This document shows, one piece after another, positions 1 through 7,045 of a stretch of 38,742 nt of DNA. Position 1 is the stretch's first letter, and the number at the start of each line of letters is the position of its first letter. Below the pieces are notes generated by a model, which was not told the DNA's origin, searched no databases, and worked only from the letters and a program-made list of their open reading frames with translations. The translations under genes were made by a program, and so were the position numbers. Source of the stretch: an uncultured Eubacteriales bacterium (GTDB taxonomy: Bacteria; Bacillota; Clostridia; Oscillospirales; CAG-272); the NCBI GenBank assembly GCA_905210485.1, contig CAJLXA010000013.1, forward strand, positions 1 to 38,742, written 5' to 3'.

Positions 1-55
1 GAGCGCGACCTTGCCAAGGTCGAGGTGGCGGGTTCGAGCCCCGTAATCCGCTCCA
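1..55 (+). tRNA. tRNA-Gly (GCC), 5' end cut by window edge
   Basis: The anticodon arm GACC-TTGCCAA-GGTC carries anticodon GCC. It is followed by a T arm (GCGGG-TTCGAGC-CCCGT) and the 3' acceptor strand AATCCGC with discriminator T and an encoded CCA. The 5' acceptor strand and most of the D arm lie outside the window. It is the first of two tRNA genes in tandem. Confidence 0.95.
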
Positions 56-62
56 TATCAGA

Positions 63-90
63 TTTACGGACATAGAAATGTGTCCGTAAA
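63..90 (+). other. 10-bp perfect hairpin between two tRNA genes
   Basis: TTTACGGACA and TGTCCGTAAA form a perfect 10-bp stem with an 8-nt loop. Only TTATTAT follows, so it is a poor terminator. It may be a processing or spacer hairpin in a tRNA-Gly/tRNA-Cys transcript; the role is inferred. Confidence 0.5.
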
Positions 91-97
91 TTATTAT

Positions 98-171
98 GGC
101 GCCATAGCCAAGCGGTAAGGCAGAGGTCTGCAAAACCTTCATCCCCGGTCCGATTCCGGGTGGCGCCTCCA
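98..171 (+). tRNA. tRNA-Cys (GCA)
   Basis: This is a complete cloverleaf: acceptor GGCGCCA pairs with TGGCGCC, the anticodon arm is AGGTC-TGCAAA-ACCTT with anticodon GCA, the T stem is CCCGG/CCGGG, the discriminator is T and CCA is encoded (169-171). Fragments resembling its two ends recur at 3044-3068 and 6182-6200. Confidence 0.96.
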
Positions 172-175
172 AGTG

Positions 176-225
176 AATAAACCCTCAAATGTGAACCACT
201 AAGTTCCGTTTGAGGGTTTATTTTT
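176..225 (+). terminator. Rho-independent terminator of the tRNA operon
   Basis: A 14-bp perfect stem (AATAAACCCTCAAA with TTTGAGGGTTTATT) with a 19-nt loop is followed by a T run. It ends the tRNA transcript. Confidence 0.9.
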
Positions 226-348
226 GCCTATTTCACAAGTCTTTTCGGCATGTTTAAAACGGGACTCGCCGTACGAAAAACGCCAAATTCGTTTCAAAAG
301 TCCGATTTTCCACATTTGTGAACCGGTGTAGTCCCAAATACAGATGAA

Positions 349-1469
349 TCAAGTCAGGTTACGCTTCGCAAAATACTCCTCTTCTACCCGTTCGGGTGTT
401 TTATAGTGCAAATATATATGAGGCCGTTTGGTATTATATCGTTCGATATAGTCGGAAACGGACTTTTTCATTTCTGCCTCTGAATGATATTCCCGGCGAT
501 ATAGCTCCTCTTCCTTCAACGTTTTGAAAAATGCTTCGCAAACCGAATTGTCATAAGGATTGCCGGCGCTTGAATAGGAATGTGTAATGTTCATAAGACG
601 CAATGTGTGGTTGTAATCCTTTGATGTATAATTGACACCTCTGCCAGTGTGAAGAATCAGCGGTTCTGTTGGTTGTCTTGTCTCAAATGCCTTCTTTATT
701 GTCCGATTGACCAGCTGAACGGTTGTTTTCATGGAAATGTGAAAGGCGATTACTTTTCGTGAAAAGAGATCAAGGACAATGCAAATAAAGTATTTGTTCT
801 TTCTGTATTTGATCTCTGTCACATCACTTACCCATACTTCGTTGGGCTTTGAAACCGAAAATTGCTGACAAAGCAGATTTTCCATCCGTTTTTGATTTTG
901 GAGGTACAGCTTTTTTGCTCCTGCCCTTACACTGAACAAACCATGGCTGTGCATGATCTTCGCCACTGTATTCGGTGATACGGAGAATCCTTTTTACGCA
1001 GAATTTCTGTTATCTTTCGTGCACCATACGATTGTTTTGATTCATTGAATATCTCTTCTATTATCGGCATTAATGTTTTGCACTTGATTTCAAATTGGGT
1101 TTCTTTGCTTTCAATCGCACGGTAATATGTCGCTTTGGGAACTCCCAGTGTCAAGCACAATAAATTCAGGGAATACTCACCGTTCAGATTCTGTATTGCC
1201 GCCACTTTTTCTGCAACCGGGCTGCCTGTTCCCAGCCCGGTCTTTTGATAAATTTCAAGCATTTTGCGCTGCCTCTCAAATTCAGAGATTGTTTTTCTGT
1301 CAAGATTTTTGACTGTGCCGTGCTCGTCGGTTCTCCTTTGTCGTTGCAGCCAGCGATATAAGGTTGTTTTTGAAATAGAATAGCAATGCAGAAGCTCTTG
1401 AACCGATTTCCCGTTTCGATAATCCAGACAGCAGGCAGATATTTGTTTTTCATCGTGCCGTTTGCTCAT
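349..1469 (-). pseudogene. IS3-family transposase, frameshifted and missing one catalytic Asp
   Basis: The N-terminal part (start at 1469) has an OrfA-like helix-turn-helix (HCYSISKTTLYRWLQ) fused in frame to the start of OrfB (LTLGVPKATYYRA). The reading frame breaks near 965-1000 inside the HTH_21 region. Adding one A to an A5 run would restore GFSVSPNTVAKIMHSHG and continue into the integrase core ending at 349. In that core the first Asp (WVSDVTEIK) and the Glu (CEAFFKTLKEEELY) are present, but the motif normally reading HSDRG or HSDQG is HTGRG, so the second catalytic Asp is Gly. A programmed -1 frameshift is conceivable, but its position inside OrfB and the Asp loss argue for a dead copy. 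I could not define terminal inverted repeats. Confidence 0.85.
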
Positions 1470-1502
1470 TTTTTACTCCTCCTAAATGAATACTCATATT
1501 AT

Positions 1503-1531
1503 ATAATACAATATCGTACAATTCTTGACAA
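1503..1531 (-). promoter_or_regulatory. Putative minus-strand promoter of the IS3 transposase
   Basis: On the minus strand TTGTCA and TATTAT lie 17 bp apart. The -35 shares its bases with the opposite-strand -35 (TTGACAA), so the two promoters diverge from overlapping -35 elements. This is a sequence match only. Confidence 0.4.
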
Positions 1532-1553
1532 TACTTGTTCGCTCATGTATAAT
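1525..1553 (+). promoter_or_regulatory. Consensus sigma70-type promoter for the HTH-FRG island
   Basis: TTGACA (1525-1530), a 17-bp spacer and TATAAT (1548-1553) match the consensus perfectly. The promoter lies 30 bp upstream of the HTH gene and reads into the AT-rich island. Confidence 0.85.
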
Positions 1554-1582
1554 ATAGTTAGATGTATTGATGAGGTGCAAAA

Positions 1583-1765
1583 ATGAACGATATTGAAGAC
1601 CGTTATTATTCCATGCCGGAAATTATGAAGTATTTGGGTATCAGCCGCGATACTGCACTTCGATGGATCGCAACCAAACAAATGCCCGCCCATAAAATCG
1701 GGAAGAACTGGAAGTTCAAACTTTCCGAAATTGATGAGTGGGTGAACAGCGGGATGGCAGAGTAG
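1583..1765 (+). CDS. Small excisionase-type helix-turn-helix protein
   Basis: A 60-residue protein that is almost entirely an HTH_17/excisionase (MerR-like winged helix) domain: SMPEIMKYLGISRDTALRWI forms the HTH and KIGKNWKFKLSEIDEWV the wing. Such proteins bind DNA as small regulators or excisionases. The start is ATG 1583 behind GAGGTGCAAAA, and a perfect consensus promoter lies just upstream. It is the first gene of an AT-rich island and is followed after 131 bp by an FRG-domain gene whose ribosome binding region repeats the same 11 bases, so the two are probably a unit. No integrase is visible, so a regulator role is more likely than true excisionase. The family assignment is firm; the target is unknown. 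Confidence 0.85.
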   Translation: MNDIEDRYYSMPEIMKYLGISRDTALRWIATKQMPAHKIGKNWKFKLSEIDEWVNSGMAE

Positions 1766-1896
1766 TAATTTGCAAATGAAAATGAGATTATTTACTACGA
1801 TTTTTTGATATTTGCTTCAAGGAAATCCTATGGAAAATGGTATGAGAAAATAATAAAACAATTTTGCAATTTAAAAGTTGTAGGAGGTGCAAAATT

Positions 1897-2808
1897 GTGA
1901 ATTCAAATAATGCCTGTATGTCGTCTATCCAAGATTTATTGGACAAGTTAAACGGAATGTGCAGTGACACAGAATATACGTATTTGTACAGAGGACATTC
2001 CAAAGTAACATATGAATTGTTACCAGGACTTTTTCGTGTGGGAGCGCCCCTTGACAAGGAGTATGCGCTTTGCCAGAAGATTTATCGAGAGTATCCACAT
2101 GAATTTGAGAATTATTCCAGACTTCAAAAATTAATTAAAATGCAACATTATGGTGTACCAACTAGACTTTTAGATTTTTCAATGAATCCACTAATCGCAT
2201 TATATTTTGCTGTAACTGATAACATGCAAGATGATGGCGAGTTTATTATTTACAAAGTAAATGATAAATGGATAAAGTACGAGGATTGTGCCAAAGTAAA
2301 TGCCATCGCATGTTTTAGTTATATGAGACAAAATACAATAGAAAATTTACTGACGTACTGTAATGGCAATCTAGAAAAAACAGTAAATGACACCAAAGCC
2401 GAATTCCGAGAAAAGGGTATTTATGGAAAAGTATATAACATTCAAGATGCGAACTATGGCGCCAACAATTTCATCCGCATGTTGGAAGAAGAGAATATTA
2501 GTGGGAATTTTTGTTGGAAAAACCTCTTAAATCCAGTGGCTTTTCTCGCAAGCAAAACATTTGATCGAGCAAATGTGCAAGACAGCGCTTTTGTAATTTT
2601 TGGTTCACCTAAGAATAAAATTAGAACAAGAGAAGAAAAAAAGATTTTTTTGGAAAAAATCACAATTCCTTCAAATTATAAAATGAGAATATTGCGAGAT
2701 CTGCGTTTAATGGGAGTACGTGATTCAACGGTGTACCCCAGTTTAGCAAGTCGAATAAATGATATGCTTGGAAAAAAAGCAAGTTGGATAAAATACATAG
2801 AATTTTAA
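1897..2808 (+). CDS. FRG-domain protein
   Basis: This 303-residue protein belongs to the FRG family (PF08867), whose biochemical role is not established. The naming motif is at residues 31-35 (YRGHS), followed by ELLPGLFR, then QHYGVPTRLLDFSMNPLIAL (83-102) and a late VQDSAFVIFG segment, all typical of the family. I chose GTG 1897 as start because AGGAGG (1882-1887) sits 9 bp before it; an upstream in-frame ATG at 1864 has no binding site. Codon use is strongly AT-rich, unlike the GC-rich genes downstream, which indicates recent transfer. It probably shares the promoter at 1525-1553 with the HTH gene. FRG proteins often occur among mobile and defence genes, so an effector or toxin-like role is possible but is only inference. 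Confidence 0.85.
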   Translation: MNSNNACMSSIQDLLDKLNGMCSDTEYTYLYRGHSKVTYELLPGLFRVGAPLDKEYALCQKIYREYPHEFENYSRLQKLIKMQHYGVPTRLLDFSMNPLIALYFAVTDNMQDDGEFIIYKVNDKWIKYEDCAKVNAIACFSYMRQNTIENLLTYCNGNLEKTVNDTKAEFREKGIYGKVYNIQDANYGANNFIRMLEEENISGNFCWKNLLNPVAFLASKTFDRANVQDSAFVIFGSPKNKIRTREEKKIFLEKITIPSNYKMRILRDLRLMGVRDSTVYPSLASRINDMLGKKASWIKYIEF

Positions 2809-2938
2809 AACTCACCTTTAGTAGATTCGCTTTTTAGTATACCACAATTTTATATTTTATATATCTAGAGAAAATTCAGACAATATCAAATTTTCAGAGT
2901 AGCTTGTACCGGCGGATTCTATATATTCCAGTCGATTT

Positions 2939-2958
2939 CATCTTTTAAGACCATAACA
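2939..2958 (+). repeat. 20-nt direct repeat, copy 1
   Basis: CATCTTTTAAGACCATAACA recurs exactly at 6889-6908. In both places it lies just upstream of a hairpin terminator. Its function is unknown. Confidence 0.8.
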
Positions 2959-2963
2959 GCCAG

Positions 2964-2996
2964 AAAAAGCACTCTTCGGAAGTGCTTTTTTGTTTT
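2964..2996 (+). terminator. Rho-independent terminator after the FRG island
   Basis: AAAAAGCACT and AGTGCTTTTT form a perfect 10-bp stem around a CTTCGGA loop, followed by TGTTTT. It is placed to end the HTH-FRG transcript. Confidence 0.85.
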
Positions 2997-3043
2997 CCTG
3001 CCTGCTTGCGGTTTTGCAGATTTCCCGGAATTATGCCGAAAGC

Positions 3044-3068
3044 GGCACCATAGCCAAGCGGTAGGCAG
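3044..3068 (+). pseudogene. tRNA-Cys 5'-end fragment
   Basis: The 25 bases match the first 26 bases of the intact tRNA-Cys (98-123) with one substitution and one missing base, covering the acceptor 5' strand and D arm. What follows does not form an anticodon arm, so this is a remnant. A 3' tRNA-Cys-like fragment lies about 3.1 kb downstream at 6182-6200. Confidence 0.7.
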
Positions 3069-3256
3069 GGTAGCGAGCCCGCGAGCGCACATTCCGACTA
3101 TGCGACGGCGCGGGAAGACCGTCGGGATTGACTTTCGACCGATCAATTGATATAATATCTTCGGCAAACCGAAATTTGCGGCATATGCCCGAAAAAAGAG
3201 CGCTTTGGGGATTCTTTCGTTCTTGTTGTATTTTTTGCATGCGGGAGGACGCTGAG

Positions 3257-3775
3257 ATGATTATGATGTATGAGATTTTTGCTATGTCGATATTCCTGAT
3301 TCGTATACTGGCAGGCTATGACAGCCGGTATCAGAGCGGAAAATATCTGTCCGTCAAGAATCCGGTTCTGAGCAAGATTCTTTTGGACAGTACGTCCGTA
3401 TACGACAGGGCAAAGCGGCCGGAAAAAGACAGAAATAAAATGTCGATCCGCGGCATTTCGCTGTATACCGCCGCTTTCGCGGTTCTGCTGATCAATCTCA
3501 TCTTCCTGTTCGTTGCCGACATTCCGGCTGCGCCGTGGGGGATAGAAACGGACAAACTGCTCGTGTATGCAGATACTCTCAACGATAAGATCTCGGCGGT
3601 CGGCATTCTGCTGTTGTTTTCGGCCGTCATGGTCTGTATCGGTTTTACGATCATCGGCTGCACGAAAAAAACAAAGCCGACATGGGCAAAGGTCTCTGTT
3701 TGGGTTGCGGCCGTCATCATGATCTCAACGGCCGTCCTGCTGTCACTTTATTTCCTTGTGACCGCCTTTTCATAA
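3257..3775 (+). CDS. Membrane protein of unknown function (172 aa)
   Basis: I do not recognise this protein. It has a hydrophobic N-terminus (EIFAMSIFLIRILAG), a charged central stretch, then three further hydrophobic segments (GISLYTAAFAVLLINLIFLF, VGILLLFSAVMVCIGFTIIG and VWVAAVIMISTAVLLSLYFL), so it should sit in the cytoplasmic membrane. ATG 3257 is chosen because GGGAGGAC (3242-3249) lies just upstream; a longer in-frame reading from 3128 has no binding site. Its GC content resembles the chromosomal genes rather than the AT-rich island. It stands alone between a tRNA remnant and a terminator-like structure. Confidence 0.7.
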   Translation: MIMMYEIFAMSIFLIRILAGYDSRYQSGKYLSVKNPVLSKILLDSTSVYDRAKRPEKDRNKMSIRGISLYTAAFAVLLINLIFLFVADIPAAPWGIETDKLLVYADTLNDKISAVGILLLFSAVMVCIGFTIIGCTKKTKPTWAKVSVWVAAVIMISTAVLLSLYFLVTAFS

Positions 3776-3837
3776 AAGCCCGGTATCTCTGCCGGTTCGC
3801 CCGGCATTCTCCCCGGTCCGTAACGGCCGCCAAAAAA

Positions 3838-3901
3838 GCGCTTGCGTAAAACGCAGGCGCGGCATCGCCGTCGGCGTCGTTTGCCGGATGCCTGCTTTTT
3901 G
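3838..3901 (+). terminator. Terminator-like double hairpin
   Basis: GCGCTTGCGT/ACGCAGGCGC (3838-3860) is a 10-bp stem with an AAA loop. Immediately after, GGCATC (3861-3866) pairs with GATGCC (3887-3892), ahead of TGC and five T. It is likely the terminator of the membrane protein gene 60 bp upstream. Confidence 0.6.
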
Positions 3902-4011
3902 TGTTTGCGCCGTAAGGAGAATATGAAGTGCATGCCGTACACCGACTTTGCGCTTCGCCCCGGAGCCGGAAACCATGAGAACGGCAGGAAGATCTTTCGG
4001 CTTGGCTTTCC

Positions 4012-4296
4012 ATATTCGGCTTGGGGGCGGAATCGGTTGCTATCGGAGAGCAATTTTTCAGGACGATTGCCCTGTTCTATATTTTTAATGGTCTGAGCAT
4101 GAGTATCCGTGGCTATCTGGAGGGAATTTCAGACCTGCTCTTTTCCAGTGTAGTCGGAATCTGTTCTCTTGTTGTACGCATTGCCTGCTCCTATGCTTTT
4201 GCCGATTTATAGGGTAACATGGTCGTTGCCTATGCCGATGCGTTTTCGTGGATCTTTTTGGTTGTTGTGTACGCATGGCGATATGGAGTTTGTTGA
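4012..4296 (+). pseudogene. MATE-family efflux transporter fragment
   Basis: One reading frame gives LGAESVAIGEQFF, then FNGLSMSIRGYLEGISD and VVGICSLVVRIACSYAF, which is typical of the C-terminal half of MATE (multidrug/Na+) antiporters. A TAG at 4210-4212 interrupts it, and the same frame goes on with GNMVVAYADAFSWIFLVV, also typical MATE, until TGA at 4294. About 95 codons remain of a family usually about 450 long, and no start codon with a binding site is attached. It is a remnant joined directly to a DUF4365 remnant. Confidence 0.8.
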
Positions 4297-4885
4297 TCCT
4301 TCCGGTAAACCAAAGCAATTGCTTGCATTACAAATCAAAACCGGCGAGAGTTGGTTTAGAGAGCAGAATGACGGATGTGTAATCTTTCGGGGCATAAATA
4401 AAAAACAAATAACGGAAAAGGGTTTTATGTTAGGGTTCCATTAACTCAAGTTTTCTTGAATGATTTGTCAAACGAGCAACTTCTTTCTTATACAAATCTG
4501 CCTGAGCATGTTGTCAATTATAATTTTCTGCTGTCTCAAAAGGAATTTATGCAAATCATTCAAGATGGTGGAGAAGTAAAACTGCATTCAAGCGAGTGGG
4601 TAAACAAGAGCAGTGGCAAAGGTGAAACAAAATTAATTGTGGATGACGGCAAAAGCATCAAAAAATATTCATATCCGTATTGGTTTCCTTATACACCGTA
4701 CACTGAAGTTTTTCCTCGTCTTTTTCCTTGGGCAAATTTTTCGGTCGACGAAGAATTTTATGAAGAGTCCGACGAGGCAATTTGGAGAGAACTTCACTGT
4801 TATTATGATAAAGAGGATGACGAATGGCCGGTTGTAGGGGATTCTTTTGAAGACTTTCGCGAGAAATTAGATCCTATGCGTAGCA
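4275..4885 (+). pseudogene. DUF4365-family protein remnant
   Basis: The frame from about 4275 reads FVDPSGKPKQLLALQIKTGE and then SWFREQNDGCVIFRGINKK, which matches the core of DUF4365 proteins (nuclease-like fold, often in mobile DNA). The frame is then lost: around 4400-4410 the reading changes to NGKGFYVRVPLTQVFLND, which resembles a later segment of the same family, and it stays open to about 4885. The section normally between them is missing, so there is both a deletion and a frameshift. The 3' part ends where IS256-type transposase sequence begins. AT-rich composition marks it as foreign. Confidence 0.65.
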
Positions 4886-6120
4886 TTGATCATTACGGAG
4901 GAAAGCGTCAAGAGCGAATTGAAAGAATTAGTCCGAAACAGTGTGGAAGAAACACTGAATGAGCTGCTGAACAAAGAGGCCGAAGAGCTGACGAGCGCGG
5001 CAAAGTACGAACGCACCGAGGCGCGGCAGGGCTACCGTTCGGGGCATTACAGCCGTAAACTGACCACGACCTCCGGTGAGGTACGCCTTGAAGTACCGAA
5101 GCTGAAAGGAGTACCGTTCGAAACAGCGATCATCGAGCGTTATCGCCGTCGGGAAAGCTCGGTCGAGGAGGCACTGATCGAGATGTACCTTGCGGGTGTT
5201 TCGGTATGGCGCGTAGAGGACATCTCGGAAGCCCTGTGGGGTAGCCGTGTATCAGCGTCCACTATTAGCGAGCTGAATCAGAAAGCCTATGTGCATATTG
5301 AGGAATGGCGCAACCGTAAGCTGTCCGGGAAGTACCCATATGTTTATGTGGACGGGATTTATCTCAAGCGCAACTGGGGCGGAGAGTTTGAAAATGTCAG
5401 CATCCTTGTCGCCATAGGAGTTGACGAGGACGGTTACCGTGAGATCATCGGAGCCGCAGAAGGCATGAAGGAGGATGCCGAAAGCTGGAAAATCTTCCTT
5501 GTATGGCTGAAAGAACGCAGACTTGACGGTGTAAAGCTTGTGATCGGAGACAAATGCCTTGGAATGTGCAATGCCGTGGCAGAGGTCTTTCCGGAGGCGA
5601 AATACCAGCGTTGTACCGTGCATTTCTACCGTAACGTTTTCTCCGTTACACCAAGGAAACATATGCGCGAGGTCACACGGATGCTCAAGGCGATCCATGC
5701 GCAGGAGAGTAAAGAAGTAGCACGAAAGAAGGCACGTGACATCGTGGAAAAGTTGCGTTCCATGCGGCTGAATGAGGCGGCAAAAAAGGTTTAGGACAGC
5801 ATTGAAGAAACCTTGACTTACATGGATTTTCCGTCACAGCATTGGTTGAAGATCCAGACAAACAATGTCATTGAACGTATGAATCGTGAGATACGACGCA
5901 GAACAAGGGTCGTTGGTACGTTCCCGGACGGAAAGTCTGCTCTCATGCTGGTCTGTGCCAGACTGCGGTATGTTTTGGGAAAGGAGTGGGGATCGAAGCG
6001 ATATCTTTGCATGAAATACTTGACTGAAGCCGCAACAGAGGGTGGTATAAGCACAGCAATCAAGCGGAGCGTAGCCGCTCCATCGCTGGGGTATCGGCAC
6101 ACTGCTTCATTTTGTCAGAA

Positions 6121-6150
6121 ACGAATTTGCGAAAAACTATTGACAGTACC
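6121..6150 (+). mobile_element. Probable right end of the IS256-family element
   Basis: The stretch containing TTTGCGAAAAACTATTGACA followed by GTACC resembles the terminal inverted repeats of this IS256 subgroup as I remember them. The repeated palindrome copy begins at the next base (6151), which supports an element boundary here. No partner left repeat was found near 4886. Confidence 0.55.
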
Positions 6151-6188
6151 GCAACATTCGGAGTACCGGTGGCACTCCGAAATTCCGG
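6151..6188 (+). repeat. 38-nt palindromic repeat, copy 1
   Basis: It is identical at 35 of 38 positions to 7008-7045. It contains a stem TTCGGAGT/ACTCCGAA around ACCGGTGGC. Its 3' end merges with a tRNA-Cys-like 3' end. Confidence 0.75.
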
Positions 6189-6200
6189 GTGGAGCCTCCA
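6182..6200 (+). pseudogene. tRNA-Cys 3'-end fragment
   Basis: ATTCCGGGTGGAGCCTCCA matches bases 153-171 of the intact tRNA-Cys at 18 of 19 positions (T stem 3' half, acceptor, CCA). A terminator follows immediately, as behind a genuine tRNA gene. The upstream part does not fold as a tRNA and abuts the IS256 remnant. Confidence 0.6.
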
Positions 6201-6202
6201 GA

Positions 6203-6224
6203 AAAAAAGAGCATTGCTCTTTTT
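6203..6224 (+). terminator. Hairpin terminator behind the tRNA-like fragment
   Basis: AAAAGAGC-ATT-GCTCTTTT is a perfect 8-bp stem with a T tract. It probably once terminated a tRNA transcript. Confidence 0.75.
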
Positions 6225-6279
6225 CCAACGAAATACCCCCCTTGTGGAATCTGTGAAATACCCTCCGAACGTGGGAATT

Positions 6280-6347
6280 TTATTTCATTTCACATAGCGA
6301 CGAAGGCGCAATATTTCACATCCGGTGCCAAACGGATATTTCATTCG
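6280..6347 (+). repeat. Cluster of ATTTCAY boxes
   Basis: TATTTCATTTCACAT, ATATTTCACATCCG and GGATATTTCATTCG lie within 68 bp, and ATCCG/CGGAT can pair. This resembles debris of intergenic repeats common in clostridial genomes; I cannot assign a function. Confidence 0.4.
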
Positions 6348-6364
6348 TTCTTTCTGCTTGGGAG

Positions 6365-6393
6365 TTGACATAACAGAAGTTATATGTTATATT
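6365..6393 (+). promoter_or_regulatory. Promoter of the 141-aa membrane protein, with overlapping dyad
   Basis: TTGACA (6365-6370), a 17-bp spacer and TATATT (6388-6393). An inverted repeat ATAACA (6370-6375)/TGTTAT (6385-6390) fills the spacer and could be a repressor operator. Confidence 0.75.
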
Positions 6394-6431
6394 GACCAGG
6401 AAAGACAGTGATACATGACAGGGAGAATATC

Positions 6432-6857
6432 ATGAAGAAAAAAATAATAGTGGTACTCGCTTTTTGCACTTTGATAATTGCTACGGCAATAGTTTTCATC
6501 GTTTTTGCGATCGATACGTACCGTATGGAAATGAATGATCCTTCAATAGATATATTAGAGGGTTTGGGCGCATGTATAGTAGTCGTTATCGGGGGCTTTA
6601 TCGTCTTTTATGAATGTGACTTGTTTTATACGGTTTACTATCTTTTTTGCAGGCAAAAGAGAAAAGTCAAAACTGTGCTTGTCATTCTTGCAAATGTCAC
6701 CTTGTTCCTGATTCTTATGTATTCTTATTTGTCAAACGTATATATGGAACTTCGGAAGTATGAAATCACTCTGCTTGTCCTTTTTGCCGTTTACATCGTC
6801 TTTAAAATTGCTGCTTTGTTTTTTTCGATCGACACACTCAGGCAAGAATCAGAATGA
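6432..6857 (+). CDS. Four-helix membrane protein of unknown function (141 aa)
   Basis: I do not recognise a family. Four hydrophobic segments are visible: IIVVLAFCTLIIATAIVFIV, LGACIVVVIGGFIVFYECDL, TVLVILANVTLFLILMYSYL and ITLLVLFAVYIVFKIAALFF, with a basic loop (CRQKRKVK) between the second and third. ATG 6432 follows AGGGAG at a suitable distance; an in-frame GTG at 6408 lacks a binding site. It has its own promoter with a dyad in the spacer, and a strong terminator follows, so it is a single-gene transcript. The composition is more AT-rich than the genes after 7.8 kb. Confidence 0.7.
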   Translation: MKKKIIVVLAFCTLIIATAIVFIVFAIDTYRMEMNDPSIDILEGLGACIVVVIGGFIVFYECDLFYTVYYLFCRQKRKVKTVLVILANVTLFLILMYSYLSNVYMELRKYEITLLVLFAVYIVFKIAALFFSIDTLRQESE

Positions 6858-6888
6858 CGCGGTTTTTCTTCATTGTGAAATGCCACGT

Positions 6889-6908
6889 CATCTTTTAAGA
6901 CCATAACA
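6889..6908 (+). repeat. 20-nt direct repeat, copy 2
   Basis: An exact copy of 2939-2958, again directly upstream of a terminator hairpin. Confidence 0.8.
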
Positions 6909-6918
6909 ATCAAACTGC

Positions 6919-6947
6919 AAAGGACACCTCAAAGAGGTGTCCTTTTT
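6919..6947 (+). terminator. Rho-independent terminator
   Basis: AAAGGACACCTC-AAA-GAGGTGTCCTTT is a perfect 12-bp stem followed by T. It ends the 141-aa membrane protein transcript. Confidence 0.92.
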
Positions 6948-6974
6948 GTGTTTTCGTCCATCGACGAATCGTTC

Positions 6975-7003
6975 GGATTCCGCGCACAAAGTGCGCAGAA
7001 TCC
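6975..7003 (+). other. Long hairpin without T tract
   Basis: GGATTC-C-GCGCAC, loop AAA, GTGCGC-A-GAATCC gives a 12-bp stem with one mismatch. It lies between the terminator and copy 2 of the palindromic repeat. Apart from these repeats I see no gene between 6948 and 7268. Confidence 0.55.
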
Positions 7004-7007
7004 GCTT

Positions 7008-7045
7008 GCAACATTCGGAGTGCCGGCGGCACTGCGAAATTCCGG
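7008..7045 (+). repeat. 38-nt palindromic repeat, copy 2
   Basis: Differs from copy 1 (6151-6188) at three positions. It folds as TTCG/CGAA plus AGTGCC/GGCACT around GGC with one G-G mismatch. Confidence 0.75.

Larger units (their letters stand above)
4886..6256 (+). pseudogene. IS256-family transposase, 5'-truncated with an internal TAG
   Basis: The sequence reads ITEESVKSELKELVRNSVEE onwards, a mutator-type (IS256) transposase. All three catalytic positions can be seen: Asp in YVYVDGIYLKR, Asp in VIGDKCLGM and Glu in NNVIERMNREIRRRTRVVG. A TAG at 5792-5794 stands where related proteins carry a sense codon (AAKKV then DSIEETL), and the same frame resumes afterwards. The first codons and left inverted repeat are missing: the sequence runs directly into the DUF4365 remnant. 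The open frame runs past the right end of the element into a tRNA-like fragment and stops at 6256, so its tail is not native. The copy is dead unless TAG is read through. Confidence 0.9.

Noticed and set aside
349..1469. Programmed -1 frameshifting of the IS3 transposase
   Set aside because: The slip site lies inside OrfB, is only an A5G run and lacks the canonical A6G heptamer; the lost catalytic Asp also points to decay.
3922..4020. Possible start of a gene at ATG 3922 behind AAGGAG
   Set aside because: The binding site is good, but the product shows no domain and runs into the MATE remnant in another frame; at most a truncated gene start.
2939..6908. Composite transposon or genomic island bounded by the 20-nt repeats
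   Set aside because: No integrase or inverted termini accompany the repeats, and gene 3257-3775 has normal composition; kept only as an unexplained repeat.
7008..7045. Integron attC-like recombination site
   Set aside because: The palindrome lacks the conserved GTTRRRY/RYYYAAC core boxes and no integrase is seen.
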